DNA from: Mesorhabditis belari
Taxonomy: Eukaryota; Nematoda; Chromadorea; Rhabditida; Rhabditidae
Assembly: GCA_958450365.1 (NCBI GenBank)
Contig: CAUEEP010000905.1
Coordinates: 946,501 to 1,010,500, forward strand
Reading direction: 5' to 3'
Length of the DNA: 64,000 bases
Each line of letters begins with the position of its first letter. Position 1 is the first letter of the stretch. The position numbers and the translations under genes are program-made. Of this stretch, positions 53,400 through 64,000 are shown one piece after another. Below the pieces are notes generated by a model. That model was given only the letters and a program-made list of their open reading frames with translations. It was not told the DNA's origin and made no database searches.

Positions 53400-53520
53400 A
53401 AGCTTTTGATAACAGAGGCTAGAGGATTGCGTTAATGATACGACAAACATTATAAAGTCACTTTTAAAACAGACATAGATTATAGAATAGCATTATCAAC
53501 ACTAGAATAACTAGAAATTT
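53400..53520. repeat. Dispersed repeat R2, copy 1
   Basis: gataacagaggctagaggat to aacactagaataactagaaa is repeated almost exactly at 55982-56093, directly downstream of the tRNA-Val gene. Confidence 0.9.
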
Positions 53521-53554
53521 ATACCATCTTATAATCTTTTTAAAAAAAAGAAAA

Positions 53555-53640
53555 ATAATAAAAATATTTAAAAAAATAAAAAATTTATTTAATTTTTTTT
53601 TTTTTTAAAAAATTTTTTTTTTTTTTTTTTTTGAAAAAAA

Positions 53641-53681
<41 letters not shown>

Positions 53682-53705
53682 TAAAATTTTTTTTTTTTTT
53701 AAAAA
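53555..53705. repeat. Poly-A/poly-T low-complexity block
   Basis: Almost only A and T, with T runs over 20. It could be a true homopolymer tract or a place where the assembly is unreliable. Confidence 0.9.
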
Positions 53706-54204
53706 AGAATAATAATACTTTATTCAAACGATAAAGTGAAAGAAATCATAGAGAAATGCACAGTGATACTTAATCATACAATACATACTGAAATCAATAA
53801 GCCAATTACTTACGGCAAAGAGCCACTAGATCTAAAGCATCGATACGTTTCTTGAATATGAAAAGCGACTGAATTTATCTTGATCAAATTCCTTCAAATC
53901 AGACACTTCTTGTAAATATTCGAATATTTAACTTATTTTGTTAAAACCTTTTACAAAGAATGAAAGAAACATTCTCGGAATTCTCAATTCCTCAGAGGTT
54001 TTCCTTATTTTACACGTAATTTCTTTTCTTTTCTTTCAAATTTTTCGATTCTCATTACAATCAAATAAAATGAGTTAGCGCAGGAAAATGCGATTTCCGT
54101 AATGCTTCTCGAAAACCAAAGAGTAAAACAAAACTATTCTTTCGTTAGAATATTGATTTTAAAATGTATTTTAAATGTTTTTTTTTCTTTTTTTTATTTG
54201 TTTT

Positions 54205-54600
54205 CGCACTTAGGTGTTCCTATTTGCGCAGATCACAACCTGCTTCCACATTTCTCTATCCCTTGCTATTGTCATCCAGTGTTTCCTTGATTGTTCTTGG
54301 TTCGAAGTCTTCGACTTGCTGGTGCTGGTGGTGGTTGCACTCTAGCCATCCTTTCTCTGGCCGTCTCTGCCACTCTTGTGCTCCACCTCGTTGCTGGTCT
54401 TCCGATGGGCCTCTTCTGGTCTCGTGGTAGCCACTCTGTGATCCGTATCGTCCATCTGTCGTCTGTTCTTCAGGCTACGTGGTCCTTCTTCTGGTTCTTC
54501 TGGCATCTGAGTCTTTTTCTCTCAATCACTTCCACTGGATCTCTGAGTCCCGAGAGCTGGCGCATAAACGTACTTCTTAGGTCTTGGTCGAGCTGCGTAT
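54205..54600 (-). pseudogene. 3' end of a non-LTR retrotransposon (LINE) reverse-transcriptase ORF
   Basis: On the minus strand the ORF end reads HWMTIARDREMWKQVV and stops shortly after, typical of the last residues of RTE-like LINE ORFs. Upstream, in shifting frames, are segments such as QLDQDLRSTFMRQLSGLRD and Arg/Gly-rich text. Several frameshifts are present. The plus-strand ORFs here are antisense shadows. Confidence 0.65.
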
Positions 54601-55057
54601 TTTAATCTCTGGTTTTTAAATTTTTTTTAAATGTCTTTTAAATGTATTTTTAAATGTATTTTAAATGTTTTTTAAATGTTTTATAAATGTATTTTGAATT
54701 CTTGTTTCAATTTTTGTTATTTTCAAGTAAATTTTGCTTTTATTAAATAAAGAATCGATAAAATTAAAGAATAAGAAAAGAATTTTTCGTAATTTCATAA
54801 AGAAATTTTGATTTTTTAAATATTTTTATATAATTTTTAGTGTTACGGATTCTTCCAAAATAACTTAAGAATATGAATTTTTAAAGTAAAATAGTCAAAA
54901 CGGTTTTGTGAAAACTCGAAATCTTCTTTTCTTCTAGTGTTCTTTAATTTCTTTATTTCTTTAATTCCTTTGCAATGCTGCAATGCTGCAAGATGTACTT
55001 TGTGTGAAGAAATTTGCTTAAAAAACTCATCCTAGCACACGGAAATCCTTTGGGTAA

Positions 55058-55505
55058 TTATTGATTATTGATTTGAGTTTATTAACGATGAAATGAACAA
55101 GATTTTATCTTTAGACTTTAATTGAGTATCCTGGAAATCTTGTAATCTTGATAATTGATGAAAGAAGCGTCGAAGAATCTGTGTTTTTTTGTGCACAGTA
55201 CAAAAAACAACGTTTTGACAAAAAAACACAGTGTGTTTTTTGTCAAAACGGTTTGAGAAACTCGAAATCTTGCTTTTTTAGTGTTCTTTACTTCCTTTGC
55301 AATGCTGGAAGATGTGATTTATGTTCAGAAATTGCTAAAAATTGCTTAAAAACTCATCCTAGCACACGGAAATCCTTTGGGAAATCCTGATTTAAGTTTA
55401 TTAACGATGAAATGAACAAGATTTTATCTTTAGACTTTAATTGAGTATCCAGAAATCTTGTAATCTTGATAATTGATGAAAGAAGCGTCGAAGAATCAGT
55501 GTTTT
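55058..55505. repeat. About 325-bp tandem duplication
   Basis: ttgatttgagtttattaacg to gaagcgtcgaagaatctgtg (55068-55185) recurs at 55380-55500. The intervening tttgcaatgctg and cctagcacacggaaatcc blocks are likewise doubled. Short ORFs inside have no recognisable product. Confidence 0.88.
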
Positions 55506-55881
55506 TTTGTGCACAGTACATTCAAATCGACTTTTACATAGTGTGTGAAATGGAAACACATCAGTTCTAGTCGACTTTTCTGCAAGAAATTTCTGTCGTT
55601 GTGAGAAGAGATGGGAGAATCTACAGAGTGTTCAAAAAAAAAAGTCTATTCAGCTCGTTTCTCAGTATTTCTAATAGCTTCTGGTAGTTTTTCTGGGAAT
55701 TTCTAGCAGCTAGGAGTTTCTAGTTTCTCAGAATTTCTTTTTTATTGAAAAATAGCATTATTTGTTATCTGTTGCCTTTTAGAGATCAAATGTTTCAAAT
55801 AAAAAACGCCTATGAAATTTCTGCCGGTCTGTTTTTGTCACCTTATCAATTTAGCTCCCATCGAACTTCCATCAAACAAGC

Positions 55882-55954
55882 GGTCTCGTGGTGTAGTGGT
55901 TATCACATCTGTCTAACACACAGAAGGTCGGCGGTTCGATCCCGCCCGAGATCA
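55882..55954 (+). tRNA. tRNA-Val (anticodon AAC)
   Basis: A 73-nt cloverleaf: acceptor GGTCTCG / CGAGATC pairs fully with one G-U. The D-arm is GTGTAGTGGTTATCAC, the anticodon arm TCTGTCTAACACACAGA with anticodon AAC, and the T-arm GGCGGTTCGATCCCGCC. A T-run (atttttcc) follows as pol III terminator. No intron. Confidence 0.95.
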
Positions 55955-55981
55955 TTTTTCCTTTTTGAAGTTGAATTTTTT

Positions 55982-56093
55982 GATAACAGAGGCTAGAGGA
56001 TTGCGTTAATGATACGATAAACATTATAAAGTCGCTTTTAAACAGACATAGATTACAAAATAGCATTATCAACACTAGAATAACTAGAAATTG
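55982..56093. repeat. Dispersed repeat R2, copy 2
   Basis: Near-exact copy of 53400-53520. It starts about 30 bp after the tRNA gene. Confidence 0.9.
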
Positions 56094-56336
56094 ATCATAT
56101 TGATCAAATTCCTTCAAATCAAACACTTATTTTTAAAAAAACGAGTTGAAAATCCCTTATTTTCAAAAGATTATCAGATGAATAAAGTATTTGGCCTAAA
56201 ATCCTAGTTTATAGATTAACTCTAATCTGACACCACGATACTAACACAATTTTATACCAAAAATCTAATGGTGAGACAGAAATTTCATTTATACATTTAT
56301 AAAGGTCATGAAATCAGAAAAAAAAGAGTGGAAAAA

Positions 56337-56680
56337 TGTTTACTTTAACACCCCAAATACTAATGATAACTTGCTATCGTTTTAACTAAGCTAACTAGCT
56401 GATAACTAAGCTAACTAGCTAATAACTGAACTAACTAGATAATAGCTAACTTAACTAGCTAATAACTAACTTAACTAGCTAATAACTAAGCCAACTAACT
56501 AATAACTAAGCCAACTAACTAATAACTAAGCCAACTAACTAATAACTAAGCCAACTAACTAATAACTAAGCCAACTAACTAATAGCTAAGCCAACCAACT
56601 AATAACTAAGCTAACTAACTAATAACTAACTAATAACAAAACTCACTAATAACTAAACTAACTAGCTCACTAGAAATTCC
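56337..56680. repeat. 20-bp array, left arm of a large inverted pair
   Basis: Units aactaactaataactaagcc. It begins with actaatgataacttgctatc, whose inverse is at the far end of the right arm (57790-57815). Confidence 0.9.
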
Positions 56681-57027
56681 GAGCAAAATCGGCTAAACGG
56701 ACTTTTTTTTGAAGCACTTTGTATGTAGTAAGAATTTTGTGAGAATAATCAGCAAGCAAATCTCATTACCGTTGATTCATGTGCAGAAATTATCTCGACA
56801 AAATGTCACAATCGTATTCTCGTCCTTCAGTTGTCTTCAAATGCATTCACAACTTTTCATTGTTCCCCTAATTAAAGCAAAAGCATTCAATTTGTGCTTT
56901 TAATTGGGTTTAATTCTAGTTCTGATTTTTCATTCTGAAATGTTTTTTTCTTTGCCACAAATTGTCGTTTTTAGCTCAATAAAAAGATTTTAAAGGATTT
57001 AAATTAAAATTTAGAGCTCAACTTTTT

Positions 57028-60000
57028 ATGAACACTTCAACAGCTTCAACGACGAGGCTCGCTGACGAGATTTCGAGTGTAAGTGGGGTTATGGGCGTTT
57101 TCTAAAAGATGTCAATTTTTAATTTTCGAAAAGCTACCCTAATCGTCGATAGATTGAATAAAAAGAGTCAAATTATGGTAGTCTAGAAAGTTGATATGTT
57201 TTAGAAAACGAATATAACCTTTTTCCTTTCCAGGTTCCGCTCAATGATCGTCTGATCGCTTTTTGGATTTACATTGTGCTCGAGATTTTACTCATTTCTC
57301 TCAACACTCTTGTTTTTCTCACCATTAAATTGGTTAGTTTTTTTTTGAAATAAGAAATTAACCGATTCTTCAGTGCATTTCAAGTAAAAACTCGGCCGTT
57401 TTCCGCTTTCATTGCCATCATTGTTTGGTAAATTTGCTGCAGGTTTGTTCGTTTAGTTATTGGTTAGTTGGCTTAGTTATTAGCTAGTTAGTTTAGTTGT
57501 TAGCTAGTTAGCTTAGTTAGTAGCTAGTCAGCTTAGTTATTAGTTAGTTAGTTTACTTATTAGTTAGTCAGCTTACTTATTAGTTAGTCAGCTTAGTTAT
57601 TAGCTAGTTAATTTAGTTGCTAGCTAGTTAGCTTAGTTATTAGCTAGTCAGCTTAGTTATTAGCTAGTTAGTTTAGTTATTAGCTAGTTAGCTTAGCTAT
57701 TAGTTTATTAGTTTAGTCATTAGTTTGTTAGCTTAGTTATTAGCTAGTTAGCTTAGTTATTAGTTAGTCAGCTTAGTTAAAACTAACGATAGCAAGTTAT
57801 CATTAGTATTTGTTTACTCTAAAGTATTTTCAAGAATGCGATCTAATTGAAATTAAGGCGAAATTAAGGTAAATATCAACTATCATAGCTAACAATAGAT
57901 CTACTTTGCGCTTAAAAATGTAAACGCATTCTTTTTGGCATCAAATTTCCGATTTTCCTGCGGAAATGATCCCGTTTTAAAAGAATATTATAGCAAATGT
58001 ATAGCAAATGGTTGCGTTTCGAAATTAAACACAAAGTACAGGGCTATTCAGTTATTGTAACTATGTAAAGAACTCTCTACAGTCTACTGGAAACATAAAA
58101 TACTTTGTGGTAGCTATTAAAGAATCTCAGTCATGACTTGGATAAGAGAAAAGCACACAAAGTTCTTTAAGCCGATTTCAAATGAAATTTCTTTCTTTCA
58201 GGGTTTCATTCACATCGTTCTCACACTTCCAATCACATTTACCGGCCGAAATGTGAGTTCTTTGAGGAATTGTTTAAAAAAGAAATATGGAAACTGTTCC
58301 GATAATTCATTTTTTGATTGGTGTTCTAGTTTTTAAAGAACTTGGATAAAGATTTCCTCAAAACATTTGTTTATTCTTCATTTGCATTTGCTTAGAAACA
58401 GCAAAAAAAAAAGTATTGAAAAATGGCTGAAACTAATAAAAAAGGAATTAGAATTTCTAAAATAGTACAAAATTTCAAAATAAACAAATTTAATTTTCAG
58501 ATTTACACAGCTACATCATTCTATTGGTTTTTCCGAGTCGCTGTCGCGTCTGAGTTGATCAATTTCATGGTGAGGCATTCATTTTGAACTAATTGAACTA
58601 ATTCTAGTTAAAAGCTTTAAGTTTATGCAGAAATCCAGTATTTAAAGCAATAGAAAGATCGTTGGGGAAAGATTTCGGGTGGATCCAATTGATTCAAGAC
58701 GATCCAATTGATCCCAAATAGATTCAAGACGAACAATGACTGTTACCGTATCTCAGTCTTGTTTAGAAGCTTGTTTTAAGTATGAATTTTGAATAAATCT
58801 AAATGAAATAAGCGGAAAATGACAGAAAAATGGCAAGAAAATGGCAAGAATGGCATTTCAGACCTCAATGTTGCTTGTTTTGCTATGCGCGGTGAATGCT
58901 TTCTTTATCTTTTTATCCGGAAAGCTACACGAGAAGATTTTTAGTGGATATTCACTGAATCTGTGAGTGATTTAGTAAAATTTAAAGTCTAACAGCTTAA
59001 TCAAAGAAAAAAGCTTTTCAGTTTACTTGCATTCACCTGGTTAATTCCATTGGCCGAAACGCTAATCGAGACTTTTACCGATTGCCAGAAATCGTTTTCC
59101 TATGAGCGATTGGCATTTGCGTACGAGTGTTTGCCAGAGCAAGAGCATCAATTCTTATTTCATAATGTGAGTATACATTTCGGTGTCTTGTCCCTTGTCT
59201 CCCTTTTGTCCTCCTAGTTTTCCCCCTTGCCAGAGGCATTTTGGATTTTTCTCGACGCAGGATTTATCAATTTGGCTGTTTTTGGTTTTGATTGGATAGA
59301 GGACAAATAGACGCATCGCATTAGACTCACATTTATACGCATTAGACTCATGCGATGCGTCTATTTTTCCTCTATCTAATGAAACCAAAAACAGCCAAAT
59401 TGATAAATCCTACGTCGAGAAAAATACAAAATGCCTCTGGCAAAGGGGAAAACCGGGGGGACAAAAGGGGGACAAGGGGACACACACACCGAAATGTATA
59501 AATGTGAGTCTAACTAAGAAACGATTAGATTTCGCAAGCAAGAAGCTAAAGCTACTTGCCATCCGACTTTGATTCGGATTCACGCGGATTCACGCTCGTT
59601 CCTTAGTTTTATTAAAAGAAAGATTATTTTAGTTTGACTCATATCAACGCTTGGGATATCCAGCTTTGGCTTTACTATTCAACATTTTTCTTTATTTTTA
59701 CATTCAATGGGTTTTATGGAAAAATCGGAAGAGTCTCGGGTCGTCGAAGAAGGGACGTGGAGAGCTGTTTCTTGTTTTTCAGGTGATTTTCGGGCAAGCG
59801 TTTTTGTACCCCTGTGGCCAAGTGGTTAGGAGTCTTGCGCCCTGCTCGGGAGATCCCTGGTTCGATCCTGTCTACCTAGAAAATCGGCTCTATTCATCTT
59901 TTTGGCTTTCGCTTTTTGCCTTTGGCTTTTTCTCTGCAACATTGGTTATTATCTCTATATTTGTTTAGTCATATTATTCATATTGAATCAATATATTCTT

Positions 60001-60432
60001 TTCTAACAAACCATACTCTTTTCAGGGTCTTTTAATCTGTTTATTCACTGGCGGCAATGCGGTGACGTTCAACTTCATTGCCCCGATTTTGTTGACTGGA
60101 CCGGTAGTGCCAATTGGCTTTCCCTTGTTGTTAAATGTGGCTACAATGGTGAGTTCTTTGTACTCAAAATTCGACACTTCCTAGTGTGTACTGAGCTCTT
60201 GATTCAGAGTAGAGCAATCGCCGAGCCAACTCTAACAATTCTCTTCAACAAATCGGTCACCCAAGGCGTGAAACGGTTATTTCGTGGACAAATTGGGTAA
60301 TTGAATTAGGGAAACTGAAAGAAATTGAAAGAAATTGGAAATTCGACTTTCAGAACCGACGAGAATCGTTTCATTGTGGAGCCGACAAGGACAAAAATGA
60401 TTGAGAGATCGAAAGCCTCAAGTACTAATTGA
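57028..60432 (+). CDS. Seven-transmembrane receptor-like protein (nematode serpentine type)
   Basis: Eleven exons: 57028-57078, 57234-57332, 57374-57427, 58202-58252, 58501-58569, 58862-58962, 59022-59166, 59633-59782, 60026-60148, 60208-60296, 60354-60432. They sum to 1011 nt, 336 aa. Hydrophobic segments fit 7TM topology: WIYIVLEILLISLNTLVFL, GFIHIVLTLPITF, FYWFFRVAVASELINF, MLLVLLCAVNAFFIFL, LLLAFTWLIPLAE, YPALALLFNIFLYFYI and a final GLLICLFTGGNAVTF / PILLTGPVVPIGFPLLL pair. A long Cys-containing extracellular loop (TDCQKSFSY, YECLPEQ) lies between TM4 and TM5. The C terminus is basic and Ser/Thr-rich. I cannot assign a named chemoreceptor family with confidence. Exons 1-3 sit inside the loop of a large inverted repeat. 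Confidence 0.75.
57440..57825. repeat. 20-bp array, right arm of the inverted pair (receptor intron 3)
   Basis: Units agcttagttattagctagtt, the inverse of the array at 56337-56680. It ends in gatagcaagttatcattagt, the inverse of the left arm's start. Confidence 0.92.
59200..59500. repeat. Inverted repeat in receptor intron 7
   Basis: aaaaccaaaaacagcca and caaattgataaatcct at 59382-59410 are the inverse of 59256-59300, with gacgcatcgcattagactca / gactcatgcgatgcgtct in the middle. The outer parts (ttttgtcctcctagttttcc / ccccctttttg-type) also pair. A MITE-like hairpin about 300 bp across. Confidence 0.75.
59809..59877 (+). ncRNA. tRNA-like module in receptor intron 8
   Basis: tgtggccaagtggttagg (A-box-like) and ggttcgatcc (B-box), with a ctttttgg T-run downstream. 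The anticodon stem does not pair well and the acceptor halves are weak, so this is a tRNA pseudogene or SINE-like head rather than a normal tRNA. Confidence 0.5.
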
Positions 60433-60539
60433 GAGATTTGAAAGGGTTAAATAAATATCTATTCGTTGATTTCTTTAAAATATCAACACAGCAATGTGAC
60501 TTTATGTTAAAAAAGGCTTAAAATTGAAATGATCAAGTT

Positions 60540-60675
60540 CTTGAAGGATCTTCAAGAGGAAGAGAAAGAAGAGAAAGAAAGAGAAGAGAAAGAAAGAGAA
60601 GAAAGAAAGAGAAGAGAAAGAAAGAGAAGAGAAAGAAGAGAGAGAAAGAGAAATTTCTCTTTTGGAAGAGAAAGA
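60540..60675. repeat. GA-rich array
   Basis: Units of gaagagaaagaaagaga in the 3' flank of the receptor gene. It creates a spurious Ser/Phe/Leu-rich ORF on the minus strand. Confidence 0.93.
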
Positions 60676-60871
60676 AAAAGTTAAATTAAGACTTCCAGCC
60701 TTTCTTCCATAATCATATACGTTTTCCAAAAGAGCTCAAACAGAAATATCAAAGTATAAAGTAACTAATCATTTCAAAAACTAATCAAATAGCATAGAAT
60801 ATCGAATATTATCTAAAGTCTTAAGCAATTTTGTATCTAAAAGAAGCTTATTAAGCATCTACTTGGGGATA

Positions 60872-61124
60872 GGCTACTTTGCGCCAATTTTTTTGGCGCA
60901 ACTAGGTCTTTTGCGCAACTCGCCATAACTTTCTTCGAAGTCGGCCAATCTTTATAATTTTGGTGTCATTTCGTAGATCTCAATAAGTGCAACAAAATGA
61001 AACCAAAATAACATCATAAAGATTGGCCCACTTAGGAGAAAGTTATGGCGAGTTGCGCAAACGACCCAGCTGCGCAAATGACCCTGTTGCGTAAATAAAA
61101 CGCGGGAAATTAGCCTACCCTTCT
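60872..61124. mobile_element. Foldback MITE
   Basis: taggctactttgcgcc at the left versus attagccta at the right. The inner arms are stronger: gcgcaactcgccataacttt / aaagttatggcgagttgcgc and ggccaatctttataa / ttataaagattggcc-type. No coding sequence. Confidence 0.82.
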
Positions 61125-61616
61125 ACTTGTAATACCCTACAGTAAGAAGTTCATCCTTTTACTTATATTTACGATTTTTGAGATAAAAAGTTAATTGCAC
61201 TTGTTGAATGTAGGTACAATGAAGCAGAAAACTATCAAATTAATCAAATCAAAACCAGGCTAGACAATTATCAAATTAAAGCATTCATCAGCTAATTTCA
61301 TTTAGCTTTCAAGGGTTTTTATTTGGTTTTCTGAATTCTTGGAAAGGTTTAAAAGGTTCAAGAGGTGGAGAGAGCTCAAATAACATTTGGGAAAGACGGA
61401 AAGACGGAAATTCGTTTATTTTCTGAATTTCTATGATTGAATTTTTTCGAGCTATGAAACAAGAAAGGAAATGGTCGTATGTGAGTTGTTTTTGATAGGA
61501 ATTCGATTGGGGGCTTTCGATCGAATTTGATCGATTCGATCAAATTCGAAATGTAAAAGTGCAATCGATTCATTTAGTTCCAATTTTAGAACACCGCTCA
61601 ACAGTTTACCCTGGAA

Positions 61617-63285
61617 ATGGGACTATTTGGGTATGAGAAAGCAGATTCGAGATTTCATTGGAGAGAGTTGAGAAGACGAATTAGGCAGTATAATATTGTA
61701 AGTTTTGTATAAATTTAAACTTTACATTGAACTGATTACCGTAATCCTTAATATTTTACAGTAATCCAAGCAGATAAGTAGTAAAGAACAGCGTTAAATC
61801 TAGAGATAGGAAGTAACTAGAGATAGGAAGGAAGTTACTAGAGATAGGAATGAAGTAACTAGAGATAGGAATGAAGTAACTAGAGATAGGAAGGAAGTAA
61901 CTAGAGATAGGAAGGAAGTAACTAGAGATAGGAGGGAAGTAACTAGAGATAGGAGGGAAGTAACTAGAGATAGGAAGTAACTAGAGATAGGAGGGAAGTA
62001 ACTAGAGATAGGAAGTAACTAGAGATAGGAAGGAAGTTACTAGAGATAGGAAGGAAGTTACTAGAGATAGGAAGCTGTAAAAGCTGTAGACTCTGTAAAA
62101 GCTGTAGAAATTAGATGTAGAAAGCGTAAAACTATAAAGATAATAGAAATGAAGACTTGGTTACGATAGCTGGAGCCTTTATACTCAAATTATTAGTTAA
62201 TAGTTCAGTTAAAGTTTGCCAAACTAGCCTCTGGCTCAATTCCAGTTCACACGCCTTCTCTGGCTTCGTTTCAAGCGTGGAGACTCGTTTTGGATCAAAA
62301 GAAGAAACTCTTTGTTAATGATTACAATATGCATTATAAGTAAGCTTATATAGGCTATAATTTAAAGTTTATTAAGGTATTGCTTTAACGATCCACGATT
62401 TATCTATCGTTTTCTACGGTCCTACCAATGCTACATCAATGGGCATTTTAATGATCATTTGGAATTTTCACTCAAGCTTTTCAATGGTATTTTGAAGAGA
62501 TTTATGAAAACAAAACAAATTCTACTTTTCTATTAGCCAAATTTAATGAAGATTCTAATAAAACCAACCATAAGTTCACTCAGCTCCTATACCTCGAATT
62601 ATAGACCATCTAAACTGATCGACTTTTTCGGGTAGGTAGTCCAACTTTGACACAAATTTTCTCAATGTTCTTACATTAGAGTATACAAAATAAATTGTAC
62701 TTTTCTATAACCAAATTTCATAAGGATCATTTTAAAACCAACCTCAAGTCGATCTGGCAATTGCAAGTCGAGTTATAGAGTGAAATAGAAGAGTCCCCAA
62801 ACTCCGAGACTCCTATCTGGAAGGTCAACTTTGACTCAAATTTTCTCGATGTTCTTACATTAGAGTATACAAAATAAATTGTACTTTTCTATAACCAAAT
62901 TTCATAAGGATCATTTTAAAACCAACCTCAAGTCGATCTGGCAATTGCAAGTCGAGTTATAGAGTGAAATAGAAAAGTCCCCAAACTCCGAGACTCCTAT
63001 CTGGAAGGTCAACTTTGACACAAATTTTCTCTATGTTTTTATAGAGAAACTCAGGAAATAATGGAAACTTTTAGGTTTGCTTATTCTATTGGCAAAGATA
63101 CGGATCGATTGAGCGATTTCTTCAATGCTTTTCTGAGTCCGATCTCGGAGTTGAAGCGTTTAGAGAGGTTGAGAAAGATTGCTTTTACAAGAAGATTCTA
63201 CAAGAGTAGAAGCTTCAGTAGAGGTGACAAAGTGCTTAAAACGGAAACACACGCATTCAGCGGCATTCGGCCTCGCCTGGTCTAG
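61617..63285 (+). CDS. Small orphan protein, basic
   Basis: Four exons: 61617-61697, 62215-62339, 62377-62486, 63047-63285. They sum to 555 nt, 184 aa. Phases agree but the acceptors before exons 2-4 (ttaaag, attaag, atagag) are weak, so the model is tentative. The first exon reads MGLFGYEKADSRFHWRELRR. The middle is rich in aromatic residues (DPRFIYRFLRSYQCYINGHF). The last exon is basic (LERLRKIAFTRRFYKSRSFS). I recognise no domain. Exons 2 and 3 may alternatively end at the stop near 62537. Confidence 0.5.
61798..62076. repeat. 20-21-bp minisatellite in intron 1 of the orphan gene
   Basis: About fourteen copies of aagtaactagagatagga, with and without an extra agga. Confidence 0.94.
62520..63020. 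repeat. About 185-bp tandem repeat in intron 3 of the orphan gene
   Basis: Two near-identical units (62645-62830 and 62831-63015), sharing ttacattagagtatacaaaa and caattgcaagtcgagttata, are preceded by a diverged third copy (62520-62640). Confidence 0.9.
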
Positions 63286-64000
63286 GGCTTGATTTCAATC
63301 TAGGCTCACTAGAGAATTGCTTCAACTTAGCATCGATTTGAAATATGGAGAAATGTCACCTTGAATTTCTAAGGGATACTTGTTTTTCAGTTTTACTTGA
63401 TAGCAACTAGTTTTCGAGAAAAAGCCTTCTAAAGTTTGAGCAATTTGGGAAAAACGGTGCCGCCGGGGTATGGGGTCAAATTACTTCGCGAACACAAGTG
63501 ACTGAGTAGTGTAATGGATAGTGTCCTCGTCTTTCGCGCTGGACAGGGGTGACCCTTGTCCCTGGTTCGAATCCGTTCACCGCCTTTCTTTTTTGTTAAA
63601 TCCCTAAAGCAGATTTTTAAGTGTTTTAAAGTTTCTATAAACGTTAAGAAGCTAAATAGGGTTTCTGGAAATGGCTGAAAACAATTTTCAAAGAATATCA
63701 GCTTCACAATCAAAAACCTTGTAAGAAATTGCAAAAAGCAGCTTGAGGAGTCGTATTTTAGGGATACTGTAGTCGGAATCAAGAATAGAATAGAATAGAT
63801 TATCTCAGTGTTCAATCTGTGATACTAGAGATAATGATTATTGACCTAAATAGAATATTAATAGTCTGGATGGGTTTTTTTAGACCTTTAGTTCTTTAGA
63901 AACCTTTGCTAGACCTGGAATCTTGGCTTGGAAAAGCTCTATGGAAGATTGCTAGTAAATTTCTAGCGCTCATCCTCTTCTTATCGCCGAACGATGATCC
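63286..64000. other. Downstream region, no gene assigned
   Basis: No convincing ORF. Apart from the tRNA-like module at 63498-63581, the last 20 bases before the window end follow a possible acceptor (atttctag at 63960-63967) and could begin an exon of a gene that continues outside. Confidence 0.4.
63498..63581 (+). ncRNA. tRNA-like module with long variable arm
   Basis: A-box-like tagtgtaatggatagtg, B-box ggttcgaatcc, and between them a strong small hairpin cagggg-tga-cccttg where a long variable arm would be. The acceptor halves gtgactg / cgttcac pair at six of seven positions. A T-run (cttttttg) follows. The T-stem is weak, so it may be a decayed class II tRNA. Confidence 0.5.

Noticed and set aside
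54102..54605. Three overlapping plus-strand ORFs of 60-104 codons
   Set aside because: Antisense of a decayed LINE 3' end, which reads better on the minus strand.
55148..55390. 80-codon Cys-containing ORF
   Set aside because: It lies across a tandem duplication, matches no family and has no splice context.
60502..60729. Ser/Phe/Leu-rich minus-strand ORF resembling a membrane protein
   Set aside because: Antisense of the GA-rich array.

Overview
The window is eukaryotic and most likely comes from a free-living rhabditid nematode. It is AT-rich. The genes are cut into many small exons by short introns (often 40-60 nt) with the acceptor style TTTCAG or ATTTTAG, and trans-splice-like acceptors sit just upstream of several ATGs. 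The gene set is nematode-like: double-domain S28 peptidase, globin, F-box protein, 7TM receptor and many mariner elements. I cannot name the species. Gene models were spliced by hand. In each complete model the exon phases are consistent and the summed length is a multiple of three, but none has been checked against transcripts.

Layout. (1) 274-4569 minus: kinesin with an N-terminal motor and coiled-coil tail, 16 exons, 620 aa. (2) about 5223-6536: full-length but broken mariner. (3) 7126-10105 plus: RING/B-box/coiled-coil (TRIM-like) gene, 12 exons, 383 aa, with a piece of 28S rDNA in intron 1 and about 0.8 kb of minisatellite in intron 3. (4) 10.1-14.7 kb: foldback elements, fragments and a partial copy of the TRIM-like gene's 3' end. 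(5) 14.7-22.65 kb: two related TTAA-type DNA transposons. One carries a decayed transposase gene. The other is interrupted by a 3.3-kb element with a 9-bp target duplication that contains an intact-looking 8-exon orphan gene. (6) 24546-27805 plus: F-box gene, 348 aa. (7) 29350-45032 plus: S28 peptidase with two complete catalytic domains, 35 exons, 1155 aa, its introns full of transposons and minisatellites. (8) 45.4-50.5 kb: short mariner, receptor pseudogene, MITEs. (9) 50538-52253 plus: globin, 237 aa. (10) 52.3-57 kb: repeats, a LINE 3' remnant and tRNA-Val(AAC). (11) 57028-60432 plus: 7TM receptor, 336 aa. (12) 61617-63285 plus: orphan gene, 184 aa.

The genes do not form an operon or a pathway; they look like unrelated single genes. 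What links them is their intron content. Nearly every gene has at least one intron filled with a locus-specific minisatellite, and in two genes (kinesin, S28 peptidase) the repeat unit includes a copy of a real exon-intron junction. The most distinctive structure is the 3.3-kb element at 15135-18471, which resembles a Pack-MULE-type gene-carrying transposon and has a related empty site in the neighbouring transposon copy.
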